NCBI GenBank assembly: GCA_009777335.1
Contig: WRMC01000001.1
Span: 62,001-126,000 of the forward strand
DNA length: 64,000 nucleotides
From: Treponema sp.
GTDB lineage: Bacteria; Spirochaetota; Spirochaetia; Treponematales; Breznakiellaceae
Direction of reading: 5' to 3'
Part shown: in pieces, positions 55,262 to 63,664 of the stretch
Numbering within the stretch: the stretch's first letter is position 1
How the letters are laid out: each line of letters starts with the position of its first letter
Position numbers and translations under genes: made by a program
Notes under the pieces: generated by a model
Databases searched by the model: none
What the model saw: only the letters and a program-made list of their open reading frames with translations
Told to the model about the DNA's origin: nothing

Positions 55262-56698
55262 TTAATCTTTCATATCCAGGTGCACTGCAGCTGTTGTGAA
55301 GGCCTTGGGGAGGGCCAGGATGGGGGGGCTGTCACCCAGGTATTTTCTTTGGGCGTCTGCATAGGCCTCTTTGAAGGTGGCCCGGGTTTTCATGCCCATC
55401 CCCCGGGCATAACCGCCCTCCATGGCTCCCACTATGTAGATGGCCTTGGAGTGGATTTCGGCAATGTGGGCGCAGCTGAGCATGGAGAAGGTATGGTAGG
55501 GGTGGTAGCCGTAGCCGAAGCGGTACTTTTCTATGTACTCCGGTTTTCGGGCAAAGTATTCCCCGTAGCGATCCAGGTCCGGCAGGGTCTGGTGGTAATC
55601 ATGTTGGAAGAGCTCGTAGACCTCCCGGTAGGAGGGGAACTCTTCATCGTGGAAGTAGCCGTTGCAGAGGGAGGCGCAGATTACCACCGGCGTATCGGTC
55701 AGGATCCGCTTATGACGGATCAGGGTGGCAGAGATGGCCTGCATGATAAAGATGGGGTTGGTCCCCATGCCGTTCCCGTAATGAAAGGCCTGGGGCATCC
55801 CAAAGACCAAGAGGTCGTACTTCTTGTCCGCCCATTTTACATAGGTCCTTTGGTCCGCGATAGGCCAGCTTGAGCGCTGGACCTCCTGGGCATAACCGGA
55901 AAAGACGGCGATCTGGTTGGCCCTGGTATCGAGGACCGCATCGCAGGTGAAAAACTTTTTCCCCATGGCCTTTTCCATGTGCATCCCTATGGCGTCAAAG
56001 CGGGAACGCATCTCGTTATGGACAGATACGGGGGTGAACTCATCCTTATGCATCACCGCCGGGTTATGGTGGCAGGCAATGCTTTCCCAGGAGGTGATGC
56101 CGGTGGCACAGTGCTTATAGCCCCCAGAGTAGCCGCCGTAGGGGTTCCCCAGTACATGGCCAATGAGGATGGGGATGTCGGCCTCGAAGACCTGGCGGTT
56201 CATGATCACCCGGGACCCCATCTCGTCCTTTCCCAGGTCAATGAGGTTTTCCCGGTCTTCGCTGTCATGGTTAATAATTTGCCCGGTCCCCCAGAACTCG
56301 TGGATGATCTCTTCACCCAAGAGGCTCGTAATTTCTTCCTTGGTATTTTTCCGGTGGAGCCCGTTGGAACAGATCAAGAGGATGTCCTTTTTATGGACCC
56401 CCGATGCAAGGAGTTCTTCGATGATGATGGGGATGGCGGTCTTCCGGTGGGATTGTGCCTGGGTGCCCCCCTTTACCTTATCGGGGAAGACGATCACCGC
56501 CTTCTTGCCGGGGCCCCCCAGGACCGAAAGGCCCTCCATGCCCAGGGGGTTTTGGATGGACCTGCGGGTTTCGTCCGCCAGCTTATCAAAGGGGATATGG
56601 GGAGGGTCGCTGACCGTCTCACCGGGAATGAACACATCGGTATGATCGGGAAGCTCCGCTTCCATAAAACCATGGCCGTACTCAAATTGAAGCTTCAT
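55262..56698 (-). CDS. LarA-like (nickel-pincer lactate racemase family) protein
   Basis: From the ATG at 56698 (GGAGGAAT upstream) the product is 478 residues. It has NGLHRKNT, matching the LarA His108 region, and GGYSGGYKH, matching the lysine that binds the nickel-pincer nucleotide. LarA proteins racemise or epimerise 2-hydroxy acids. The usual DDVTRP-like loop is altered (PDKVKGGTQ), so the substrate may differ from lactate. No larB, larC or larE genes are in the window. It follows the dehydrogenase gene by one base, suggesting one hydroxy-acid pathway. Confidence 0.75.
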   Translation of the reverse strand: MKLQFEYGHGFMEAELPDHTDVFIPGETVSDPPHIPFDKLADETRRSIQNPLGMEGLSVLGGPGKKAVIVFPDKVKGGTQAQSHRKTAIPIIIEELLASGVHKKDILLICSNGLHRKNTKEEITSLLGEEIIHEFWGTGQIINHDSEDRENLIDLGKDEMGSRVIMNRQVFEADIPILIGHVLGNPYGGYSGGYKHCATGITSWESIACHHNPAVMHKDEFTPVSVHNEMRSRFDAIGMHMEKAMGKKFFTCDAVLDTRANQIAVFSGYAQEVQRSSWPIADQRTYVKWADKKYDLLVFGMPQAFHYGNGMGTNPIFIMQAISATLIRHKRILTDTPVVICASLCNGYFHDEEFPSYREVYELFQHDYHQTLPDLDRYGEYFARKPEYIEKYRFGYGYHPYHTFSMLSCAHIAEIHSKAIYIVGAMEGGYARGMGMKTRATFKEAYADAQRKYLGDSPPILALPKAFTTAAVHLDMKD

Positions 56699-56699
56699 C

Positions 56700-57614
56700 T
56701 TATTCCTCCCGGGAAAAGGTGCCGGCAAAGACCTTATAGAGGGCCGCCGTGTCTTCGGAACCCAGGCCCCTTAGGGCCGCTTCTTTATTATAGGCCTGTA
56801 CCTGGCCGGCGATGGCCGAAGGGGCCCCCGCTTCCTCGGCCATCTGGAGAGCCAGACCCGCATCTTTAATAAGAAGGTCCACCGAAAAGTTGGGTTGGTC
56901 AAAGCTGTCATTGACGATGGTCCTGCCCACTTCTTTAAAAAGGCCGCTCACTGTGGCGGCGCTGCTTTCGGCGACCACCGAATAGAAAACCTCTTTCCCT
57001 ATCCCTGCCTTGTCGGCTATGGCCAGGACTTCGCTGGTAATCCCGTTAATGGCCGAAAACATAAGCTGATTAAGGAGCTTGAGGATGTTTCCCGACCCCT
57101 GGGGCCCCACGAGGACAGCCTTGGCCGCAAAGGCAAGAAGCACCGGCCGGGCATAGTCCAGGGCATTCTCGTCCCCCCCGGCGCAGATCATCCAGTTACC
57201 CAGCCCCTGGGGCCTCCCCAGGATGGGGCAGTCCAGGTAGGCGGCCCCCTTTTCGGCCACCCTGGCAGCGGCGGAGCGGCTGCAGGCGGGGTCCACGGTG
57301 CTGGTGTCTATAATGAGGTGTTCTGGGCCAAGAGCATGAAAGACCCCTTGGCCGCCAAAGAGGACCTCTTCGATCTGGGGGGGCCCCGGAAGGGAGAGGA
57401 GGATGAGGGAGCAGTCCCGGGCGAGATCCCCTGGGCTCGCAGCTGTCTCTGCCCCGGCCCCTCGGGCAAATTCCAGGGCCTGGAGGGAGGGATCAAAAAC
57501 CCTGACCCGGTAACCCCGGTCCACCAGGCGGCTCAGCATGCCCTTCCCCATGGTGCCGCAGCCAATAAGGCCCACGGCGGTGATGGGCTTAGTATGTCCG
57601 GTCCAAGCTGGCAT
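56700..57614 (-). CDS. 3-hydroxyisobutyrate dehydrogenase-family NAD(P)-dependent oxidoreductase
   Basis: The 304-residue protein has the dinucleotide motif GLIGCGTMGKGM, substrate-binding DTSTVDP and the catalytic-lysine motif GSGNILKLLNQLM. The family includes tartronate semialdehyde, 3-hydroxyisobutyrate and related beta-hydroxy acid dehydrogenases. The start has GGAGGG upstream. It is co-transcribed with the LarA-like gene. Confidence 0.88.
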   Translation of the reverse strand: MPAWTGHTKPITAVGLIGCGTMGKGMLSRLVDRGYRVRVFDPSLQALEFARGAGAETAASPGDLARDCSLILLSLPGPPQIEEVLFGGQGVFHALGPEHLIIDTSTVDPACSRSAAARVAEKGAAYLDCPILGRPQGLGNWMICAGGDENALDYARPVLLAFAAKAVLVGPQGSGNILKLLNQLMFSAINGITSEVLAIADKAGIGKEVFYSVVAESSAATVSGLFKEVGRTIVNDSFDQPNFSVDLLIKDAGLALQMAEEAGAPSAIAGQVQAYNKEAALRGLGSEDTAALYKVFAGTFSREE

Positions 57615-57673
57615 GATATACCCTCCAGATAAAATGGTACTATGTATTTTATCATACGAAGAAAAAAAAGTAA

Positions 57674-58237
57674 AAAAAACCAGAGGACATTGAGGACATC
57701 AGCGAACGGTTCATCCCCCTTTTCCAGGAGCAAAGAGATGCAGACACGGTCAAACGAATCAACCTGAGGGATAAAAGCCCTCTCTTTGTCATTACTATCT
57801 TGGAACATGAATCCAAGGATATAATGGGAATGGGAGATGCCTTATCGGTTATCATGCTGCTGGATAAATTCCGGATGGGCCGGGATAAAACCAGCATCTT
57901 ACATCTGTTGTCAGAATACGTTGAAAAACAAGAATTGCAAAATCCAGAAAACTATAATAAGTTAGTATATGATGCAATCAGAATATTTCTGGAAAAGAGT
58001 GGTCATGACAAGGAAGAAATAAACCATTATTTATCAATAATAGAGAAAGCCAAGGACAGGGGGTATAAGGGTATGTTCGAAGCGGCAATCGAAAGTATAA
58101 TCGAAGATCGGAAAGAGGCTTTATCGGAACAGGCTCGGGAAATAGCACAAAATTTACTCAGATTAGGATACCCAATAAAAGACATCGTAGCGGCTACAGG
58201 GATTGATGAAGAGACAGTAAGCACCTTGCAAAAATAA
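57674..58237 (+). pseudogene. Rpn-family PD-(D/E)XK nuclease/transposase remnant
   Basis: The frame reads from PEDIEDISERFIPLFQEQRD through LFVITILEHESKDIM to DALSVIMLLDKFRMGRDKT and the Rpn-like C-terminus. Intact family members carry roughly 90 residues between the catalytic ILEHES-like segment and DALSV; here they are nearly adjacent, implying an internal deletion. The 5' side ends at an in-frame TAA (57671) inside an A-rich run with no proper start, which suggests a frameshift. A TTG at 57800 could start only the last 145 residues. Rpn proteins promote recombination. The comparison is from memory. Confidence 0.6.
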
Positions 58238-58241
58238 CCCC

Positions 58242-58280
58242 GCCCCCATCAGCTTGAATAGATAGGGGGGGGATGTTTTT
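58242..58280 (+). terminator. Weak terminator after the Rpn remnant
   Basis: CCGCCCCCATC pairs imperfectly with GATAGGGGGGGG around a 10-base loop, followed by ATGTTTTT on the plus strand. Confidence 0.35.
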
Positions 58281-58308
58281 ACTACCCTTCCCGTAAAACA
58301 AATTGCGG

Positions 58309-58342
58309 GGTACTTTTCAATACATGTGTATTGAAAAGTACC
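58309..58342. repeat. 16-bp perfect palindrome with 2-base centre
   Basis: GGTACTTTTCAATACA (58309-58324) and TGTATTGAAAAGTACC (58327-58342) are exact inverted repeats. They sit between the Rpn remnant and the terminator of the BMP gene. It may be a second terminator stem, a binding site or an insertion scar. Confidence 0.7.
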
Positions 58343-58344
58343 AG

Positions 58345-58379
58345 GTTAAAGAGGCAACCAACCGGGTTGCCTCTTTAAC
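58345..58379 (-). terminator. Terminator hairpin of the BMP-family gene
   Basis: GTTAAAGAGGCAACC (58345-58359) and GGTTGCCTCTTTAAC (58365-58379) form a perfect 15-bp stem with a 5-base loop, starting three bases after the stop. The T tract is short, so termination may be helped by the adjacent palindrome. Confidence 0.6.
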
Positions 58380-58381
58380 AC

Positions 58382-59467
58382 TCAGTCGTCCCTAGCTTGC
58401 AGATTCTGGGGGAACCCAGGGAGGTTCCGGGCTTCGGCGTAGGTGGGGATTACCCTGATCTGGCCGCTGATGATCCGGTCCCGGTATTGATTCACCTGAT
58501 TGACGATGTTCCGGGTCATGGCCGAGTTGGTGGTGGAAAAGCCTACCCCGTTATCGGCGAGACCGAACTCAATATGCCGGCCGGTAAAGGTATCATCATC
58601 GATGGCCCTGAGGGCATAGAGGACGCTGGCTTCTACCCGCTTGAGCATGGAGGTCAGGACTGCGGAATCTCTGGCGGTGTAGAGTCCCTCGTCGTGCTGG
58701 TCTGAATCGACCCCTATGGCCCATACGTTCCGGCCAATTTCCCGGTATTCCCGGGCCTGGGCTATGGTTCCGAGACCGGTGCCCCCGGCGGCGGAGAAGA
58801 TGGCATAGACCCCCGAATCGTACCAGTTCATGGCCTGGGTCTTGGCCAGGTCGGGGCGGCCCCAGTCATTGGCGTAGTAGTCTACAAACTGAGCGTTGGG
58901 CAGGACCGCCATGACCCCCTGGATAAAGCCCACATGGAACTTGGTTATGACCGCGTTAGGAATCCCGCCGATAAAACCGAACCTTGGGTTCTGGATACCA
59001 TCGGCCTGGGCCTTCAGAGCTGCGGCGACCCCTACGAGGAAGGAGCCTTCATGTTCGGCATAGGAGGCCTGCATGACATTGGGGTGGTCTACCCAATCAA
59101 CGTCCACGATCATGTATTTCTGATCGGGGTTCTGGGATGCCACAGTACCCAGGGCATCGGCCCAGGTAAAGCCGGTGGTGATAATGAGATCCCAGCCCTC
59201 ATCGGTGGCGTTCCGAAGATTGGGGATATACATATCCTGGGTAGCCGCGGTGACTACCTGAAATAGTTCACCCCGTCCGGCCTGCCGGTTCCAGTTGGTG
59301 CCGTAGAACTCTAAGATTCCCCGCCAGGCGGCGGCGTTAAAGGAGCGGTCGTCAATCCCTGTGGCATCGGTTAAGAGCATGGTCGTAGGCCTTTCGGGAG
59401 TACCGAAGGCAAAGGCCGATGCGGCTATGATACAGCAGAGGACCAGTAAAAAAGCAATCTTTTTCAT
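58382..59467 (-). CDS. BMP/PnrA-family nucleoside-binding protein
   Basis: I use the ATG at 59467, with GGAGGG six bases upstream, giving MKKIAFLLVLCCIIAASAFA and 361 residues. The mature part matches the BMP family (DDRSFNAAAWRGI, GFTWADALG, EHEGSFLVGVAA, GFIGGIPNAVI, GVDSDQHDEG). T. pallidum PnrA (TmpC) binds purine nucleosides. No lipobox fits: the Cys pair lies inside the hydrophobic core, so this looks like a soluble secreted form. It probably feeds the importer at 50.7-54.4 kb. Confidence 0.88.
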   Translation of the reverse strand: MKKIAFLLVLCCIIAASAFAFGTPERPTTMLLTDATGIDDRSFNAAAWRGILEFYGTNWNRQAGRGELFQVVTAATQDMYIPNLRNATDEGWDLIITTGFTWADALGTVASQNPDQKYMIVDVDWVDHPNVMQASYAEHEGSFLVGVAAALKAQADGIQNPRFGFIGGIPNAVITKFHVGFIQGVMAVLPNAQFVDYYANDWGRPDLAKTQAMNWYDSGVYAIFSAAGGTGLGTIAQAREYREIGRNVWAIGVDSDQHDEGLYTARDSAVLTSMLKRVEASVLYALRAIDDDTFTGRHIEFGLADNGVGFSTTNSAMTRNIVNQVNQYRDRIISGQIRVIPTYAEARNLPGFPQNLQARDD

Positions 59468-59504
59468 TATTATCCCTCCAAGAATAAAATGCAGATGATA
59501 TTCA

Positions 59505-59533
59505 ATAATAAAAGGCTTCAATGAGAAAATCAA
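59505..59533 (-). promoter_or_regulatory. Putative promoter of the BMP-family gene
   Basis: On the minus strand TTGATT (59528-59533) and TATTAT (59505-59510) are 17 bases apart. Confidence 0.45.
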
Positions 59534-59540
59534 TACCATT

Positions 59541-59569
59541 GAGAATTGCATTTTTGCTTCGAGAATTGC
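59541..59569 (+). promoter_or_regulatory. Direct repeats overlapping the promoter of the OmpA-like gene
   Basis: GAGAATTGC occurs at 59541-59549 and 59561-59569, exactly 20 bases apart, so on the same helix face. They overlap the -35 box and the spacer of the plus-strand promoter and lie just behind the divergent BMP promoter. An operator role is inference. Confidence 0.4.
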
Positions 59570-59575
59570 TATACT
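59546..59575 (+). promoter_or_regulatory. Putative promoter of the OmpA-like gene
   Basis: TTGCAT (59546-59551) and TATACT (59570-59575) are 18 bases apart, 27 bases before the ATG at 59603, which has AAGGA upstream. Confidence 0.5.
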
Positions 59576-59602
59576 CTCCATAGGCATTAATAAGGAAGAA
59601 TT

Positions 59603-62600
59603 ATGAAAAAAACCATACTTTCCCTCCTCGGGGGGATTCTCATACTTAGTTCAGTGTATTCCCGGGATGAATGGATCATTCCCCATGGAGCCACCACCGC
59701 CCAGGATCTGTTCGCCCCTCCCCTGGCGGGAATGGGCGGCTTCAGCACCTCCCGGGGAGGGTCCGGGGCCAGTGCCCTTAACCCCGCCGCCGAGGGGGAA
59801 GCCCAGAGGATCATCTTTGATGCGGGCTATCTGGCCCTCCCCCGCTTTGGGGACGATCAGGATCTGGGTCTGGGGGCCATAAACCTGGGGGCCATCATCC
59901 CCACCCGCTACGGGGTCTTTGGGGGTTCCGCCCGGCTCCTCTCGAGCCCCTATGAGGCCTTTCCTATCGATAATTCTTTGCTCATCAATGTAAACGCCGC
60001 CAAGGAAATCTACCCCCAGCTGAGCCTGGGGGCGGGCTTAAACCTGGGTTTTTACACGGGAAATAACTGGATCATCTCGGGGGATCTGGGCTTTCGCTAC
60101 AATATGGGGGACCTGGGCCCCCTGGGAGATTTTACCTGGGCCATCACGGCCCGAAGCCTGGGGATAAGCTGGGTCCCCCATGCCTTTACCCCCGCCGCGG
60201 GGGTCGCCTTTGATGTGCTCCGCATCCGGGGCCAGGGGGACGCCGCGGACCCAATAAAAATTCGCCTGGCCGCCGACCTTTTGGGGCCGGGGGTTCAAAA
60301 CCTGGCGGGCAAGCTGGGTCTGAACCTGCTTATTGCCGAAAGGATCACCGTGGGGACCTCAACCCAGTTCAATATAAGGGAAACCATGGATAATGCGGGC
60401 CCCTCCCCCATTCCCTCCATAGGGGTGGGAGTAAATTTCCAGCTCCAAACAGGGGGGCGGCGCCTCATGGCCGACCGGCTCCCTTCCGATGGGGATCTCC
60501 AGGTGAACCTGGCAGCCAAACCCCTCTATGAGGGCATCTGGGCCATGGGCGGAGGCCTTACCTGGCATGTGGGGAGGGTGGATACCAACCCCCCCCGGAT
60601 CCTTATCGATTACGAAGAGCCCCAGTGGTTTGCCCCCAATAACACGGGCCAGGCGGACTTTCTGGAAATTCCCCTCTCCATAACAGACGAAAGGTTTGTG
60701 GTCGAATGGACCTTTGAAATCCAGGATGAGGAAGGGAGGGTCCTTCGAACCATACGGAACCGGGAACTAAGGCCCGAAACCCAGGGGATCCATAACTTTT
60801 TCGATCGCCTCCTGGCGGTAAAGACCATGGTAGAGGTCCCGCCAGTCCTGCGATGGGACGGGGTCTATGACAACGGCGACCTCGCCCAGGATGGAATCTA
60901 CTATTTCACGATTTCGGCAGTCGATGATTCGGGGAATGCCGCCGCCATAGGGCCCTTCCCGGCCCATGTGGACCTGACTCCTCCGGAAATCGTCCTTCGC
61001 CCCTTTGTGAACCAGGAGAACATATTTTCTCCCGGGGGCGGAGGGGACAAGGACAGCCTAACCATAGGCCAGCGGGGTTCGGTGGAGGATCTCTGGGAGG
61101 GGGGCATATATAATTCCCTGGGCCAGAGGATACGGACCTTTAGGACCACCAATGCATCCCCGGCAGATACGGTCTGGGACGGGACCAACGACGATGGAGA
61201 GATCGCGGCCGATGGGGTCTACAGCTACCGGATCAGCGCCAGGGACAGGGCCCAGAATTTTAGCGAGGCCGCCCTGGGGAACATCGTGGTAAACACCCAG
61301 CGGCCAGAGGTGGGCCTCAGTATCCGTTACAGCCATTTTTCACCTAACGGAGACGGGATCCAGGACAGCCAGATCTTGAGTCTCCATGTGCCGGTCCAGG
61401 AGGGCATCGTGGCCTGGAGCCTGGAGATAGTGAACCAGTCTAACCTGGTTCAGCGGACCTATAGCGATCCGGCCCTGCCCGAGACCCTGGAGTTTAACGG
61501 CCTTAACCAGGCAGGCCGGCCCCTGGCGGAGGGGGAATACAGGGCCCTGCTGCTGGTCCGTTACCAGAACGGCCTTAGCTCCCAGGCCGAGTCGGCCCCC
61601 TTTATCCTGGATATCAGCCCCCCCCGAGCTACGGTCCGGGGACAGGGTAACATTTTTTCTCCCTTTAACCCCGACAGCCCCCTAAGGGAGATGGTCATAT
61701 CCCAGGAAATAGATACGGAGATCCCCTGGGTGGGGGAAATCCATGAGCGGGGAGGCCCGGTGGTGCGGACCTTCCGGTTTAGCCCCGGAGCCCTGCCAGA
61801 GCGGATAAGCTGGGACGGCCTCGATGATTCGGGCACCCTGGTGGGGGACGGGTTCTACACCTATGTGCTCAGCGGCACTGACCTGGCGGGAAACCCGGGG
61901 AGATCCAATGTCATAGAGTTTGAAGTTGACACCCGGGATACTCCAGTGGTCCTCGCCACCGATTACCGGGCCTTTTCTCCCACGGGGAATAGCCCCCGGA
62001 CCAGCCTTAACCTGCTTCCCCAGCTTAAAGAGAGCGAGGGCGTAGAGAGCTGGCGCATCGATATCAGGGAGACCGGTACCGGCAGCCTCGTAAGAACCCT
62101 GGAAGGTTCGGGGGCCCTGCCCCCTGCTATCCCCTGGAACGGCAGAAACAACGGGGGCCTGGCGGCGGCCGATGGATCCTACACCGCCCAACTGGAAGTG
62201 CTCTATAGGAATGGAAACAGACCCCGTTCCGAATCATCTCCCTTTAGGGTGGATACGGTTCCTCCCCAGGGGGAACTCTCGGCCCCCTATACTATCTTTG
62301 CGCCTAACGGGAACGGCCGAAGGGAGAGCTTGCCCCTGACTGTTCGCACCGGGGCCGAGGATACCTGGACGGCGGAAATCCGGGACAGAAACAATAATAT
62401 CGTACGAACCTGGACCTGGACCGGGGCGGCCCCGGAGAACTTTGAATGGGACGGCCGGGACCAGGCGGGGAACATCGCCAGTGACGGGACCTATAGCTTT
62501 GCCATGAGCGCCGAGGACGAGGCGGGGAACCGGACCCGGCATGAACTGACTAACCTGGTCCTGGATGCCCGGATCCCCCGGATCTTCCTGACCGCCTCGG

Positions 62601-63634
62601 CGGAAGCTATCTCTCCCCGGCCGGGGGCTCCGGCTGCTGCGGCAGGGCCCATCCGCTTTGAGGTGATCAACTCCCTCCCGGAGGGGATAGAATCCTGGGT
62701 GCTGGAGTTCCTCGATGAGGGAGGAAGGGTGATACAAAGCCTTCCCTCCCCCCTGGGAGGGACGGGGCCCATCCCCTCTAACCTGAGCTGGAACGGAAGA
62801 ACCCAGGGGGACTCGGTCGAGGAAGGGTATTTCACCCCCACCCTCAGGGTGAGTTATGCCAAGGGGGACGAAGTAAGCGTGAGCTCCTCTCCCATATTGG
62901 TAGATGTGTCGGGGCCGGTTTTGAGCTTTAGGTCCAGTCCCCAATTCTTCAGCCCCGACAATGACGGGGTGGACGATGAACTCTTCATCTATCTGGGGAT
63001 GGCAGACCCCTCCCCCATCGCCGACTGGTCCCTGGAGTTCTATGAAACCGAAGGGACGGAGCAGCTCTTCTACCGCACCAATGGCCGGGGGACTGCCGCC
63101 CGGGAGCTCATCTGGGACGGCAGGAGCAACAGGAGCGAACTGGTCCAGGGTGCCACCGACTACCGTTACCTCCTAAGGGCCAGCGATGTTTTAGGTAATA
63201 CCAGCGTCCTTGAGGGGTATATAACCACCGACGTCCTGGTGATCCGGGACGGAGACATGCTACGGATCCAGATCCCCTCGATTACCTTTAGGGCCAACCA
63301 TGCGGACTTTATCGACATAGGCCAAGAAAGGCTGGACAATAACGAGTGGGTCCTCAGAAGGGTGGCGGAGATCCTCAACCGTTTTAGGGATTACCGGATC
63401 ATCGTGGAGGGCCATGCCAACCCCGTATTGGGGACGGCCCGGGAAGAGACGGAGGAGCTTCAGCCCCTCAGCCTGGCGAGATCCCGCTTTGTCATTGAGC
63501 ATCTGGTAGACTATGGGGTAAACCGGGCCAGACTCTCTTCGGTGGGCCGGGGGGGCAGCATTACGGTGGCCAACCCCCAGGACCAGGACAATAGCTGGAA
63601 AAACCGGCGGGTAGAATTCTTGTTGGTCCGGTAG
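59603..63634 (+). CDS. Giant envelope protein: barrel-like head, eight FlgD/Ig-like modules, OmpA-like C-terminus
   Basis: The 1343-residue protein has a signal peptide (MKKTILSLLGGILILSSVYS). A beta-rich head of about 330 residues follows (GGSGASALNPAAEGEAQRII onward), resembling treponemal UPF0164/PorV-like barrels. Then come about 850 residues in eight repeats, each centred on a W(D/N)G-type turn (RWDGVYDNG, VWDGTNDDG, EFNGLNQAG, SWDGLDDSG, PWNGRNNGG, EWDGRDQAG, SWNGRTQGD, IWDGRSNRS). The last 130 residues are OmpA-like, with SLARSRFVIEHLVDYGV and NRRVEF, the peptidoglycan-binding signature. It probably links the outer membrane to the wall across the periplasm. Confidence 0.85.
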   Translation: MKKTILSLLGGILILSSVYSRDEWIIPHGATTAQDLFAPPLAGMGGFSTSRGGSGASALNPAAEGEAQRIIFDAGYLALPRFGDDQDLGLGAINLGAIIPTRYGVFGGSARLLSSPYEAFPIDNSLLINVNAAKEIYPQLSLGAGLNLGFYTGNNWIISGDLGFRYNMGDLGPLGDFTWAITARSLGISWVPHAFTPAAGVAFDVLRIRGQGDAADPIKIRLAADLLGPGVQNLAGKLGLNLLIAERITVGTSTQFNIRETMDNAGPSPIPSIGVGVNFQLQTGGRRLMADRLPSDGDLQVNLAAKPLYEGIWAMGGGLTWHVGRVDTNPPRILIDYEEPQWFAPNNTGQADFLEIPLSITDERFVVEWTFEIQDEEGRVLRTIRNRELRPETQGIHNFFDRLLAVKTMVEVPPVLRWDGVYDNGDLAQDGIYYFTISAVDDSGNAAAIGPFPAHVDLTPPEIVLRPFVNQENIFSPGGGGDKDSLTIGQRGSVEDLWEGGIYNSLGQRIRTFRTTNASPADTVWDGTNDDGEIAADGVYSYRISARDRAQNFSEAALGNIVVNTQRPEVGLSIRYSHFSPNGDGIQDSQILSLHVPVQEGIVAWSLEIVNQSNLVQRTYSDPALPETLEFNGLNQAGRPLAEGEYRALLLVRYQNGLSSQAESAPFILDISPPRATVRGQGNIFSPFNPDSPLREMVISQEIDTEIPWVGEIHERGGPVVRTFRFSPGALPERISWDGLDDSGTLVGDGFYTYVLSGTDLAGNPGRSNVIEFEVDTRDTPVVLATDYRAFSPTGNSPRTSLNLLPQLKESEGVESWRIDIRETGTGSLVRTLEGSGALPPAIPWNGRNNGGLAAADGSYTAQLEVLYRNGNRPRSESSPFRVDTVPPQGELSAPYTIFAPNGNGRRESLPLTVRTGAEDTWTAEIRDRNNNIVRTWTWTGAAPENFEWDGRDQAGNIASDGTYSFAMSAEDEAGNRTRHELTNLVLDARIPRIFLTASAEAISPRPGAPAAAAGPIRFEVINSLPEGIESWVLEFLDEGGRVIQSLPSPLGGTGPIPSNLSWNGRTQGDSVEEGYFTPTLRVSYAKGDEVSVSSSPILVDVSGPVLSFRSSPQFFSPDNDGVDDELFIYLGMADPSPIADWSLEFYETEGTEQLFYRTNGRGTAARELIWDGRSNRSELVQGATDYRYLLRASDVLGNTSVLEGYITTDVLVIRDGDMLRIQIPSITFRANHADFIDIGQERLDNNEWVLRRVAEILNRFRDYRIIVEGHANPVLGTAREETEELQPLSLARSRFVIEHLVDYGVNRARLSSVGRGGSITVANPQDQDNSWKNRRVEFLLVR

Positions 63635-63664
63635 TGGACTTGTGCAGCAACCCGGTTGGTTGAT

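Noticed and set aside
58382-59467. BMP-family protein as a lipoprotein like T. pallidum TmpC
   Set aside because: The only Cys residues lie inside the hydrophobic core of the signal, about 10 residues from the start, with no lipobox; AFA at the end fits ordinary signal peptidase.
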